Shown one piece after another: positions 55,486-64,000 of a stretch of DNA of 64,000 nt. The position numbers were made by a program, and so were the translations under genes. Within the stretch, counting starts at the first letter, position 1. The number at the start of each line of letters is the position of its first letter. This DNA is from Capra hircus. Lineage: Eukaryota > Chordata > Mammalia > Artiodactyla > Bovidae. The notes under the pieces are model-generated. The model had not been told where the DNA came from. It saw nothing but the letters and a program-made list of their open reading frames with translations, and searched no databases. The stretch covers positions 14,340,001-14,404,000 of the forward strand of contig NC_030813.1 in NCBI RefSeq assembly GCF_001704415.2, in the 5' to 3' direction.

Positions 55486-57894
55486 AGGAATTAATCCTCT
55501 GCTCCTTACAGTCTTTTTTTTTTGTTTCTAAATAATATCTTTGTATGAGAGTTGACTTCCAAACTCCACTGTTTTTACGCTAATTTTCTTGATAGGTTCT
55601 CAAGGCTTTTCCAACACAAGACAGTTTCCTCCTCTGATGTTTTCATGCCATCTTAAAATATCTGGCAGCTGTTTTTCTCTTTTATTTATTTATTTATTTA
55701 TTTATTTATTGGTGGTATCTTGGATCTGTTCTCTCACCTCGCTTTTTCCAGGGTTCTCTCTTTCCTCTGTCTTTGCTCTTCTTTTCTCCTCAATTTTGAT
55801 TCCACTCTTGACACTTTCTCTTAAATGTAATGCCTTCTCCTGTAAGGAAGCCAAAAGGTCAGTTTCACAAGTTCATGGGACCAACCTGTGGCAGTTCCTT
55901 TAGACTGGACTTCTTGCACTTATTGAGATTAAAGAGGGTAAAACCTAGTCAGTTCACTGGTCCACCATGCTTGTTATCAACTGAGTTCTCTTGCTACAGG
56001 TCTGCCTGACACCATCTTGATTTCCTCTGCTTTCTCCTTAAAGATACTGCTAACAGAAGATCTTGGACATGCCAATGATTCCTTCTTTCATATTTCTATT
56101 TTGTTTTGAGGGGGACACCTCATCACCTAGTTTTTCATGCGTGCTGTCCAAGTGTTATTGGTTTTGCTCTCTAGTTAATCTTTCTGTTTTCACAGGGGAG
56201 TCAGGAAGATCCCAAAACTGCTGCCACCATCTCCACTATCTTTCCATAATCCACACATAATACACCCAATTGTAGAATTATGTGCTCATTTTCAAAGAGT
56301 AAGTTCCTTTTAAAAATAATCTATTTTGCTTATATAAGAGATCCCACTGTACTGAAAGTTTACTCCTCACATGTAGATATGTAATGCTCCTGCAAATAAG
56401 TTTGTTCCAGGAGTAATATACAAATATAATAAAGAGTAGTTAAGCATTTAATTAACTAATTTTATTTGTCTTAGAATTTAGAAGAGTTTTTCCAAGGAAG
56501 ATTAGAATGGAGTCCTGTAAAATAAATTGTGTAAGGACTTGTTACTGCTGTCTTTTCTTTTACCTCGAGGAAAGGATTTAGGTACAAAACTATTTCATTT
56601 ACTTAGAGCCTCAGCAAAATACTACAATAACTCAATTCCACACGTTTGTGGTGAAGATGATGGCATTCTGTCCACAAAAACACTTCTATAAAGTAAGAGT
56701 GATCTAGTATTTTTTTCTTTTAATTAGCATGCATTTATTGACCAATTACTATGTGCAATTCTTTATACTCAACATAATGAAAGTTTAAAAGAATAGCAAA
56801 ATCTTTGTCTTCAAGCCCTCCAAAAACTGATAAATGAAATTAACATTTGTTCCATTATCAATAATATAATTGAGAATGACAGTTTGAAAACTAGTTCAGT
56901 ATTTGTAGAGACACCCTCCTCAAATAGAAGACAGCTACATGATAATAACTGGGGAAAGTATTAAAATGATCAACTTAGACTGATTCTAAATTTATTTAAT
57001 AGATGGGCACACTTACGTAGAATATTAAAATATTTAGATACTCTATGCCTCGATGTTTTCATTTGTAAAACATAAATTCTTACAATTTTGAAGAGGTAAC
57101 ATTTTATACTTCTATAACTTCTTGGTAGATACCTAAGTTGTATGTATACCCTGAATAATCTTAAACTGCCAATTTCCTGTGGGTAGAAATTAACAGAAAG
57201 TATACAAAGAAGTCTGGATTTTTCATATATTTTCCTGTATGTACATATGCTCAGAAGCACATATTTTCGATTTGGATAATTAGCAGATTTTTAAACTTTC
57301 TATAGTCTGTTTGCAGCAGAACCACAATCGGAAAACTAATGCTTGTTTGAATTTACAAATTCTTTCTGTAATCCTTCATTTTGATTTTTATTCTAGTAAT
57401 TATGAGTCATTTGACTTTATCTAGTTCCCTTATTAACCAAGTACACTGTCTCCAAAGGACCTAGAATTCTCTACATACTAACAATAACTTCCACTATGAG
57501 TGCTTCAATCTGTGACCTGACCAGTGATCTCAGAAGCAAAAGGGATAAAAAAGAGATCATCCTTGATTAAATCAATCATTTAATCAACAAGTATTAAGAG
57601 CTGTGAGAGAGATACAAAAAACAAGATAATCACCTCTGCTATCAAAGAGCTTATAGTCTTGTTAGAAACGTAATACATGCAAGATGCAATTAGAGAATAA
57701 GACAGTATATAATGAAGTGTTTTAATTGAGATGTGGGTGCAACCTCAGCTCTTCTGCTGTAAACTAAAGAGTTAGACAACATGGGCTTTAAGATCACCTC
57801 CAGGAGTACTGTCTCGGAAAAGTAGAATGAGAGGACATTAATGAAGGTAAAAGCCTTAAAGAAGTTGCTTACTTGCAGGGCAGGAATAGAGATG
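55486..57894. other. Unassigned DNA with a (TTTA)n microsatellite
   Basis: TTTA repeated about seven times at 55681-55709. The remainder, including 57590-57710 ('agagcttatagtcttgttag'), may hold very old repeat debris. The hydrophobic frame at 55589-55903 comes from pyrimidine-rich DNA and the TTTA run and is not a gene. Confidence 0.4.
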
Positions 57895-58130
57895 AAGATG
57901 GAGAGAATGGACTTGTAGACACGGTGGGGGAAGGAGAGGATATAGCCCAGGGAGCTCAGCCCAGGACTCTGTGATGACCTAGAGGAGTGGGATAGGAGGT
58001 GGTGTGGGGGGGGAGCGGCTCCGGAGGGAGGGGGTATGTGTGTACATACAGCTGACTCACACTATTGTACATCAGGAATTAACACAGTATTGTGAAGCAA
58101 GTATTCTCTAGTTTAAGAAAGAAAGTAGGG
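57895..58130 (+). mobile_element. Artiodactyl L1 3'-UTR fragment
   Basis: 'cccagggagctcagcccagg', 'gtgatgacctagaggagtggg', 'catcaggaattaacacag' and 'tattgtgaagcaagtattctc' match the 3' UTR of artiodactyl L1, including its G-rich block at 57995-58035. Confidence 0.7.
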
Positions 58131-58332
58131 ACTTTGATGGCGGTCTAGTGGCTAAGACTCCAACTTCCAATGCAGGGGGCCCGAGTAAAATCCCTGGTTA
58201 AGGAACTAGATCTCACATCCTGTAACTAAGAGTTGAGATGCCAAAACTAAAGGTCCTGCAGACCACAGCTAAAAAAGATCTTATAGGCCCCAAGTAAGAC
58301 CCGGCACAGCCAAATAAATAAATGTTAAAATA
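58131..58332 (+). mobile_element. CHR-2-type SINE
   Basis: Head 'gggactttgatggcggtc', 'tccaatgcagggggcccg', mid-region 'ggaactagatctcacatcc', tail 'aagtaagacccggcacagcc' and AAATAAATAAATG. Diverged. Confidence 0.78.
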
Positions 58333-59405
58333 AAATAAAAAAGAAAGTAATTTATCTCTTTGCCACATATGTTTCTTTTCTCCATCCTACTCCCATTCCA
58401 TTCTAAATATTGAGGAAATCTTCTCTTTATAAAGTCTTGATTCATGGGTATAATTTTATTGATCATATCTCATGACTACAGACATAAAATCTTTTTGACA
58501 AGCCATCAACTAAAGCAGAATGATAAACTAAAATGGTAAATGATAAACTAAAATAGTATCAATGTCTAAATTTTTTAATGCAATTCATTTTACTGAAAGA
58601 AGACATACATATTTTCAGTGAAAGCAAAAGTTCTTCAACACTATGAACAATGCCTGATTGGGTATGAATCTCCATTAGCAGAGAGGCAGGTTATTCGTGT
58701 CATGCAAATAAAGCAGTTATTGAAATCATCACCAGAGACGACCCGGAGAGAAGGGCCCAGTGAAGGTTCGGCATCGCACACCACATGACTGCGTCAACCG
58801 GCCATCCTGGAAAGAAGGGAAAATAATGACTGACTTAAGGCAGATGCTTCAAAATATGCTGGTGAGTTTAGAGAAGAAATTAAAATGCAGCCCTTTACAT
58901 TCTCATATTGAGATGACATCAGAAGACCATAATCATCCACAGATGTCCTAAAAGAATCATCACTTTATTACCTCTAGTGGCAATCGCCTAAATAGACTGT
59001 CCAGTCTGACTCTAAGTTGCTAAATTATATTATAGGTTATATTCTGAACCTCCTCAAGGTTCTTGTAAATTTTAGAGCACTTATTGGGAAAGAGTGAGAT
59101 CCACAAATTGGAAAACAGACATAATAAGTATATGACTTATACTTTATAAGTCTTCCATATATGACTCTGCAACCCATACTAGGAGACTGGCCATGATTTG
59201 TTTGAATACCTCACAAATACCCCCCGCCTAATAACAAATGCTAGTTTTTCTGAAATCTCTTTCAAGGTCTCCAATCTCAGTTACTCACGTAATTGTGACT
59301 ACAGCTGTATTAGAGAGTGGTAAGGAGGGGTGGGGGCAGAAGCAGAGGCTCAACTCTCAAAGTCCCCCTTTACTCCTAGATTTTTAGTTTCTTAGCTCCT
59401 AACCC
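58333..59405. other. Unique DNA including a CpG-bearing island
   Basis: 58690-58870 contains at least eight CpG dinucleotides (CGACCCGG, TTCGGCATCGC, TGCGTCAACCGG), much denser than the surroundings, plus a donor-like CTGGTGAGT at 58859-58867. No repeat family is recognised. See findings. Confidence 0.45.
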
Positions 59406-59487
59406 AGGTCAGGAAGCAACACTTAGAACTGGACATGGAACAACAGACTGGTTCCAAATAGGAAAAGGAGTACATCAAGGCTGTATA

Positions 59488-59775
59488 ATGTCACCCTGCT
59501 TATTTAACTTCTATGCAGAGTACATCATGAGAAATGCTGGACTGGAAGAAACACAAGCTGGAATCAAGATTGCCAGGAGAAATATCAAGAACCTCAGATA
59601 TGCAGATGACACCACCCTTATGGCAGAAACTGAAGAGGAGCTAAAAAGCCTCTTGATGAAAGTGAAAGGGGAGAGCGAAAAAGTTGGCTTCAAGCTCAAC
59701 ATTCAGAAAACACAGATCATGGCATCTCGTCCCATCACTTCATGGGAAATAGATGGGGAAACAGTGGCTGACTAA
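59488..59775 (+). pseudogene. BovB RT catalytic segment with intact YADD
   Basis: A 95-codon open segment: SPCLFNFYAEYIMRNAGLEE, then RYADD (YADD at bases 59599-59610), EEELKSLLMKVKGESEKVG and LNIQKTQIMASRPITSWE. A stop falls at 59773-59775, just after GETVAD. The fingers domain is absent because of 5' truncation, so the catalytic box is preserved but the enzyme is not. Confidence 0.87.
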
Positions 59776-59855
59776 TTTTTTTGGGCTCCAAAATCACTGC
59801 AGATGGTGATTGCAGCCATGAAATTTAAAGACGCTTACTCCTTGGAAGAAAAGTT

Positions 59856-60218
59856 ATGAGCAACCTAGATAGCATATTCAAAAGCAGAGACATTACTTTG
59901 CCGACTAAGGTCCGTCTAGTCAAGGCTATGGTTTTTCCAGTGGTCATGTATGAATGTGAGAGTTGGACTGTGAAGAAAGCTGAGTGCCGAAGAATTGATG
60001 CTTTTGAACTGTGGTGTTGGAGAAGACTCTTGAGAGTCCCTTGGACTGCAAGGAGATCCAACCAGTCCATTCTGAAGGAGATCAACCCTGGGATTTCTTT
60101 GGAAGGAATGATGCTGAAGCTGAAACTCCAGTACTTTGGCCACCTCATGCGAAGAGTTGACTCATTGGAAAAGACTCTGATGCTGGGAGGGATTGGGGGC
60201 AGGAGGAGAAGAGGATGA
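59856..60218 (+). pseudogene. BovB ORF2 C-terminal fragment (120 codons)
   Basis: Continuation of the same BovB ORF after a frameshift. It shares blocks with the 957-1460 fragment: KVRLVKAMVFPVVMYECESW, ELWCWRRLLRVPW, FGHLMRRVDSLEKTL. It ends at a TGA at 60216-60218 in GGRRRRG, where the family normally continues. The VMYGCESW block carries Glu for Gly. Confidence 0.87.
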
Positions 60219-60376
60219 CTGAGGATGAGATGGCTGGATGGTATCACTGACTTGATGGATGTGAGTCTGAGTGAGCTCTGGGAGTTGGTGATGGACAGGG
60301 AGGCCTGGCGTGCTGTCATTCATGGGGTCGCAAAGAGTTGGGCACGACTGAGTGACTGAACTGAACTGAACTGAAC

Positions 60377-60982
60377 CTGCATGTTCTGTCAGGTCATTCC
60401 TTCATTGTCATTTCTCTGCTAAGCTGTGGGTTGTGACGAGTTTAGTCATGTGTTAAGTCCCATGTCAACAGCTGCTCAAGAACTTATCTCTTTATTGAAG
60501 CACATCAACCCAATCTCTAGCACTGGACATGAAACAATTATCTAGCAAAGCCAGGGTCTCTGTCTCAAGGAGCAGAAAATTCCAGGGCAATTGGTTTTCC
60601 TCTCAGTGACAGTAATATAACTCTACTGTATTACTCCAATTTGCCACTTTCTGGTTCTTTGTCAATTTATTCTGCTGGTACCATGGTCAACTCACCATTG
60701 CATAGAGTATTATGCAGGCCCACTCTATAGAGGTCTCTATGCTGATAGGAGCTGGAGGGCAAGAAATAACTATGATCTATGTGTGTATGTGGGACGTGCA
60801 TGCAAGAAGGTGAGAGCTGCATGCTGCAAAATGCCAGAGAAGCTTGTAGAGACCCAGTAGTGTGTCATATGTAAGGTAATCTCCTCAAACGTAAAAGAAA
60901 CCTTGCCTGACTTTGTATCAATTAGCATTGGAGAAAAAAAGGCATAATGCTTGTTGGACTTCTTTAGACTTAAAGGCAATTT
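60377..60982. other. Unassigned unique DNA
   Basis: No recognised family. The minus-strand frame at 60770-60988 has no signature. Confidence 0.4.
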
Positions 60983-60995
60983 AAACAATACTTGT

Positions 60996-61271
60996 CAGAG
61001 AAGGCAATGGCAACCCACTCCAGTACTCTTGCCTGGAAAATCCCATGGACAGAGGAGCCTGGTGGGCTGCGGTCCATGGGGTCGCAAAGAGTCGGACACG
61101 ACTGAGCGACTTCACTTTCACTTTTCACTTTCATGCATTGGAGAAGGAAATGGCAACCCACTCCAGTGTTCTTGCCTGAAGAATCCCAGGGACGGGGGAG
61201 CCTGGTGGGCTGCCGTCTATGGGGTCGCACAGAGTCGGACACGACTGACGCCATTTAGCAGCAGCAGCAGC
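60996..61271 (+). mobile_element. Bov-A2 SINE dimer, young
   Basis: Perfect 13-bp TSD aaacaatacttgt at 60983-60995 and 61272-61284. Near-consensus units and a CAG tail. Confidence 0.96.
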
Positions 61272-61357
61272 AAACAATACTTGTGGGTGTTCTTATAACC
61301 CATTCACTGAGTATGCCTTAAGGCTGCCAACTTTGAGTGAGTCCCAGGGCAGAAAGG

Positions 61358-61472
61358 GCTTCCCTTGTGGCTCAGATGGTAAAGAATCTTCCTGCAATGC
61401 AGGAGACCCAGGTTCCCTCCCTGAGTTGGGAAGATCCCCTGGAGAAGGAAATGGCTACCCACTCCAGGATTC
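61358..61472 (+). mobile_element. Bov-tA SINE, 3'-truncated
   Basis: Head GGGCTTCCCTTGTGGCTCAG, CAGGTTCCCTCCCTGAG at the B-box position, then GGAGAAGGAAATGGCTACCC. Homology stops after CCAGGATTCTT. Loss of the 3' part is unusual for a SINE and implies a later deletion. Confidence 0.85.
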
Positions 61473-62153
61473 TTCACCTTGTCTAGGCAGCAGTGGAAGA
61501 AGTTTTCCTTTGGGCCTATACAGTGCAGCATATTTAATGATGCTTGAAGATGAGGAAAATATACGAAGATTCTGGGAATGCTAGATAATCACCGACCAGG
61601 CCTGTTAGATTGTGGAACAAGGCATTTTGTGGTCAGTGAGTTGTTCGGCTGGCGTGCTACTGGAATGTATTGACCACCTGAAATACCGAGTGAGCGTGTG
61701 TCTTGGACTCCCTATCAGTAAGCAAGTGTTCTTATCACAAAGCTGTGGGGTTAGAAGTTCAAGCAGTAGTCCAGAGTCCAAGTTGACACAGTTTGTACAA
61801 GATCAGCCACAAACATTTTCTGAAAAGCACAAATAAGTTGCTAGGGAAGGTGTCTTTTCCTCACATGGTGCCTGTTTTTTCTGCACTGCCATTCTTCCCT
61901 TCCCTGCTACCTCTGGCCTCATGGAGAAGACCCATAAAAGCAGTCTATTAGTTAATAGGATGTAGAGGATGCTATGCTTTCCCCAACCAGAAGCAGATGC
62001 TCCCAGCATTGTAGCTGTATTCAGAAGTGGGCTTTAAGGGTAAATCTTCCTAGCAGGTAGAACCTTTGGCAACAGTTTTCTGGAAGGAGACATGACCAGG
62101 GTCTTTTCACTGGCTAATGTTTTGGCCAAGTGTTCAGGTGGAAGATTAGTGGC
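61473..62153. other. Unassigned; possibly old LTR-retrotransposon debris
   Basis: 61600-61800 ('gaacaaggcattttgtgg', 'gaaataccgagtgagcgtg') has coding-like texture and several CpG but no confirmed family. Nothing else recognised. Confidence 0.3.
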
Positions 62154-62173
62154 AAAAAAAAAAAAAAAAAAAA
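62154..62173 (+). repeat. Poly(A) run (20 nt)
   Basis: Uninterrupted A-tract. No retroelement 3' end was identified immediately upstream. Confidence 0.9.
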
Positions 62174-62448
62174 TCTAAGAATTTTCTTAATTAGATTACT
62201 GCTGCACATCACAGGCAGGAAAGTGACCATCACCCTCCCAGAAAACCGCTGGGAGACTGGCTGACACCTGCAGAATAAGACACATCAACCTATGCAGGCA
62301 GATTGTTCAGGAATGACTGTTTGGGTTACTCTTCTCTATGAGCAAAAATGACCAGCTGGGTGTTGCGGCTAAGAGCAAAGGGAATGTGGACTGGGCATTA
62401 GAGGAAGGATTTTATCATATTCTGATTCTGAATTAATTGTCATTTACA

Positions 62449-62617
62449 GGTGGTAAAAATTCTGCCTGCCATGCAGGATACCTGGGTTCCCTCGATTAGA
62501 AAGACCCCCTGGAGAAGACAGTGGCTACCCATTCTTTCCTGGAGAATCCCATGGACAGAGGAGTCTGGTGGGCTATAGTCCATGGGATCCCAAAGAGACA
62601 TGACTGAGCGATTAACA
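62449..62617 (+). mobile_element. Bov-tA SINE, diverged, shortened head
   Basis: AGGTGGTAAAAATTCTGCCTG, degraded B box, tail GAGAATCCCATGGACAGAGG. Confidence 0.87.
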
Positions 62618-63036
62618 CTTTCTTTTTACAGAAATAAGAATGTTGTTACTATCCACAGTGTATATGTTTATACAGAAAACACACACATGCATAGCTCTTT
62701 GCAATGAAGGTATTTCAGATGTAATGAGATTGGTTACTGACTTGCATCATCCACCCAGTCCCTGCTTTCAAATGCTTCCCACATGGGATGGAAAAGTGAA
62801 GCCCAGATTAGAAGTAGCAAGCAGCTCTATCTCAGGAAACTTAGGGGTGGAAGGTGAGGCCCTCTGTATCCCGCTGTATCAGGATGACTAGAATCCCTGC
62901 CAAGGTCTTAAAACTCACAGCCAGGGAAATGGCACAAATTCTCCTTGTTGATATTTAAGGCAGAAGAGACATTTAAGGCAGAAGGAACCAGGTGGTTCCT
63001 AACACGGGGCGGCTGGAATTTATTTGTTTTACAGAA
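62618..63036. other. No recognised feature
   Basis: Unique DNA. The frame at 62640-62891 shows no protein signature. Confidence 0.4.
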
Positions 63037-63338
63037 AAGTGAAAGTGAAAGTCATTCAGTTGTGTCTGACTTTTTGCAACCCCATGGACTGTCTCTCCAG
63101 GCCAGAATACTGGAGTGGGTAGTGGTTCCCTTCTCCAGGGGATCTACCCAAACCAGGAATTGAACCCAGGTCACCCGCATTGCAAGCAGATTCTTCACCA
63201 GCTGAGCCACAAGTAAACCCCAAGAATACTGGAGTGGGTAGTGGTTCCCTTCTCCAGAGGATCTTCCCAACCCAGGAATTGAACCAGGGTCTCCTACATT
63301 GCAGGTGGATTCTTTACCAACTGAGCTATCAGGGAGCT
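63037..63338 (-). mobile_element. Bov-tA SINE with internal tandem duplication
   Basis: Antisense Bov-tA. The segment from AGAATACTGGAGTGGGTAGTG through the tRNA-like head occurs twice (about 63106-63220 and 63223-63338). Both copies share GTAGTGGTTCCCTTCTCCAG, which is not the usual family sequence (GTTGCCATTTCC), so the duplication arose within this locus. Confidence 0.9.
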
Positions 63339-63535
63339 CTGTTTTGCAGAAGTAAGCCCCTATGTAACTTGCAATACAGGTTCACGCTGGTCAATTCATT
63401 CATCTCACCTGACCCCTTACTTTATGTGAATGAATTTTTGAATCCTGTTTATTCCTTTTCCCCACTCGCTTTTATCTCATGTATGACCATGGTTGCTAAG
63501 TTTATTATTCAGTATATATGATTTATATGGTAACA

Positions 63536-63745
63536 AGGCAGGATGGTAAAGAAGCCACCTGCAATGCAGGGGACACAGGAGACGTTAGTTTGATCCCTGG
63601 GTCAGGAAGATCTCCTGGAGGAGGGCGTAGCCACCCACTCCAGTATTCTTGCCTAGAGAATCCCATGGACTAAGGAGTCTGACAGACTACAGTCCATAGC
63701 ATCACAAAGAATTAGACACTACTGAAGTGACTGAGCACACACATA
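63536..63745 (+). mobile_element. Bov-tA SINE
   Basis: GGATGGTAAAGAAGCCACCTGC head, GTTTGATCCCTGG B-box region, tail GAGAATCCCATGGACTAAGG, ending GACTGAGCACACACA. Confidence 0.9.
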
Positions 63746-64000
63746 GGCAAGACTCTAGCTGAATTAGAAAAAAAAATCACCTTATTAGAGATAAATACAG
63801 TAATGGATAGAACTTTGTGTCCACCCTTTGAGAAGGGGTGGGACTTTTTCATTTCTATTCATTGTACTTGTGTGATGGAGATTGTGGCTGTTTTTCTTAT
63901 TGATACTGTACCTGGATATGATAAAAAGTGTGTGTATTGATATTATGGATGTTCGGAGCCAAAGAGCTGGACTGTTGAACTCTCTTGTCATGCTGTTTTA
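63746..64000. other. No recognised feature
   Basis: Short unique end of the window. Confidence 0.4.

Larger units (their letters stand above)
59406..60376 (+). mobile_element. BovB 3' part, 5'-truncated, fairly young
   Basis: Starts at CAGGTCAGGAAGCAACAC in the RT core and runs to the ACTGAACTGAACTGAAC tail. Two large open pieces are separated by a frameshift near 59770-59860. Its start point nearly coincides with that of the copy at 30719. Confidence 0.94.

Noticed and set aside
55589..55903. 104-codon hydrophobic frame that looks membrane-like
   Set aside because: Its hydrophobicity comes from a pyrimidine-rich region and the TTTA repeat translated as Leu/Phe/Ile/Tyr; not a gene.
61600..61840. 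Coding-like texture suggesting retroviral or host coding sequence
   Set aside because: No recognised protease, RT, integrase or host domain in any frame; left as unassigned.
1..64000. Possibility of a complete, active BovB, L1 or endogenous retrovirus
   Set aside because: All BovB and L1 copies are truncated and most carry frameshifts or catalytic loss; LTRs stand alone without internal genes.

Overview
This window is repeat-dense nuclear DNA from a ruminant, most likely a bovid. The evidence is the abundance of BovB (RTE-clade) LINE fragments and the BovB-tailed SINEs Bov-tA and Bov-A2 on both strands. Alongside them are older mammalian or artiodactyl repeats: L1, CHR-type tRNA SINEs, MIR, hAT remnants and LTRs. 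I cannot separate cattle, sheep, goat or other pecorans by eye. I found no host protein-coding gene, rRNA, functional tRNA or CRISPR array. Every long reading frame with a recognisable protein signature is reverse-transcriptase debris from BovB or L1. The window reads as intergenic or deep-intronic DNA.

Layout. 0-9 kb: one young BovB 3' end, older BovB pieces, Bov-tA copies (one inside a MIR), a long GT microsatellite and a 52-bp tandem duplication. 9-11 kb: a 1.57-kb BovB on the minus strand that splits an old hAT element. 11-16 kb: repeat-poor, holding a GC-richer stretch with a very old LINE relic. 16-23 kb: SINE cluster plus a ~285-bp inverted repeat around a ~575-bp spacer. 23-28 kb: AT-rich and mostly unique. 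28-32 kb: SINEs and two or three overlapping BovB fragments. 32-34.2 kb: an L1 ORF2 fragment that has lost its catalytic motif. 34.3-35.3 and 37.3-37.8 kb: three LTR-like segments. 38-44 kb: BovB and L1 insertions, including two with inverted 5' parts and intact target-site duplications (TSDs). 44-49 kb: the longest stretch free of recognised repeats. 49-55 kb: SINEs and a nested, inverted old L1. 55-64 kb: L1 tail, CHR SINE, BovB and many SINEs.

The most interesting observations are the unexplained inverted repeat (18498-19643); two clear and one probable 5'-inverted ('twin-primed') retroelements between 40 and 54.3 kb, one of them a BovB; the ancient LINE relic at 13.1 kb that still reads as a peptide; inverted SINE pairs able to form hairpin RNA; and two exon-like or CpG-bearing unique islands. 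Nothing here amounts to a demonstrably new system. Repeat family names come from recognising consensus-like motifs by eye, so subfamily labels are provisional.
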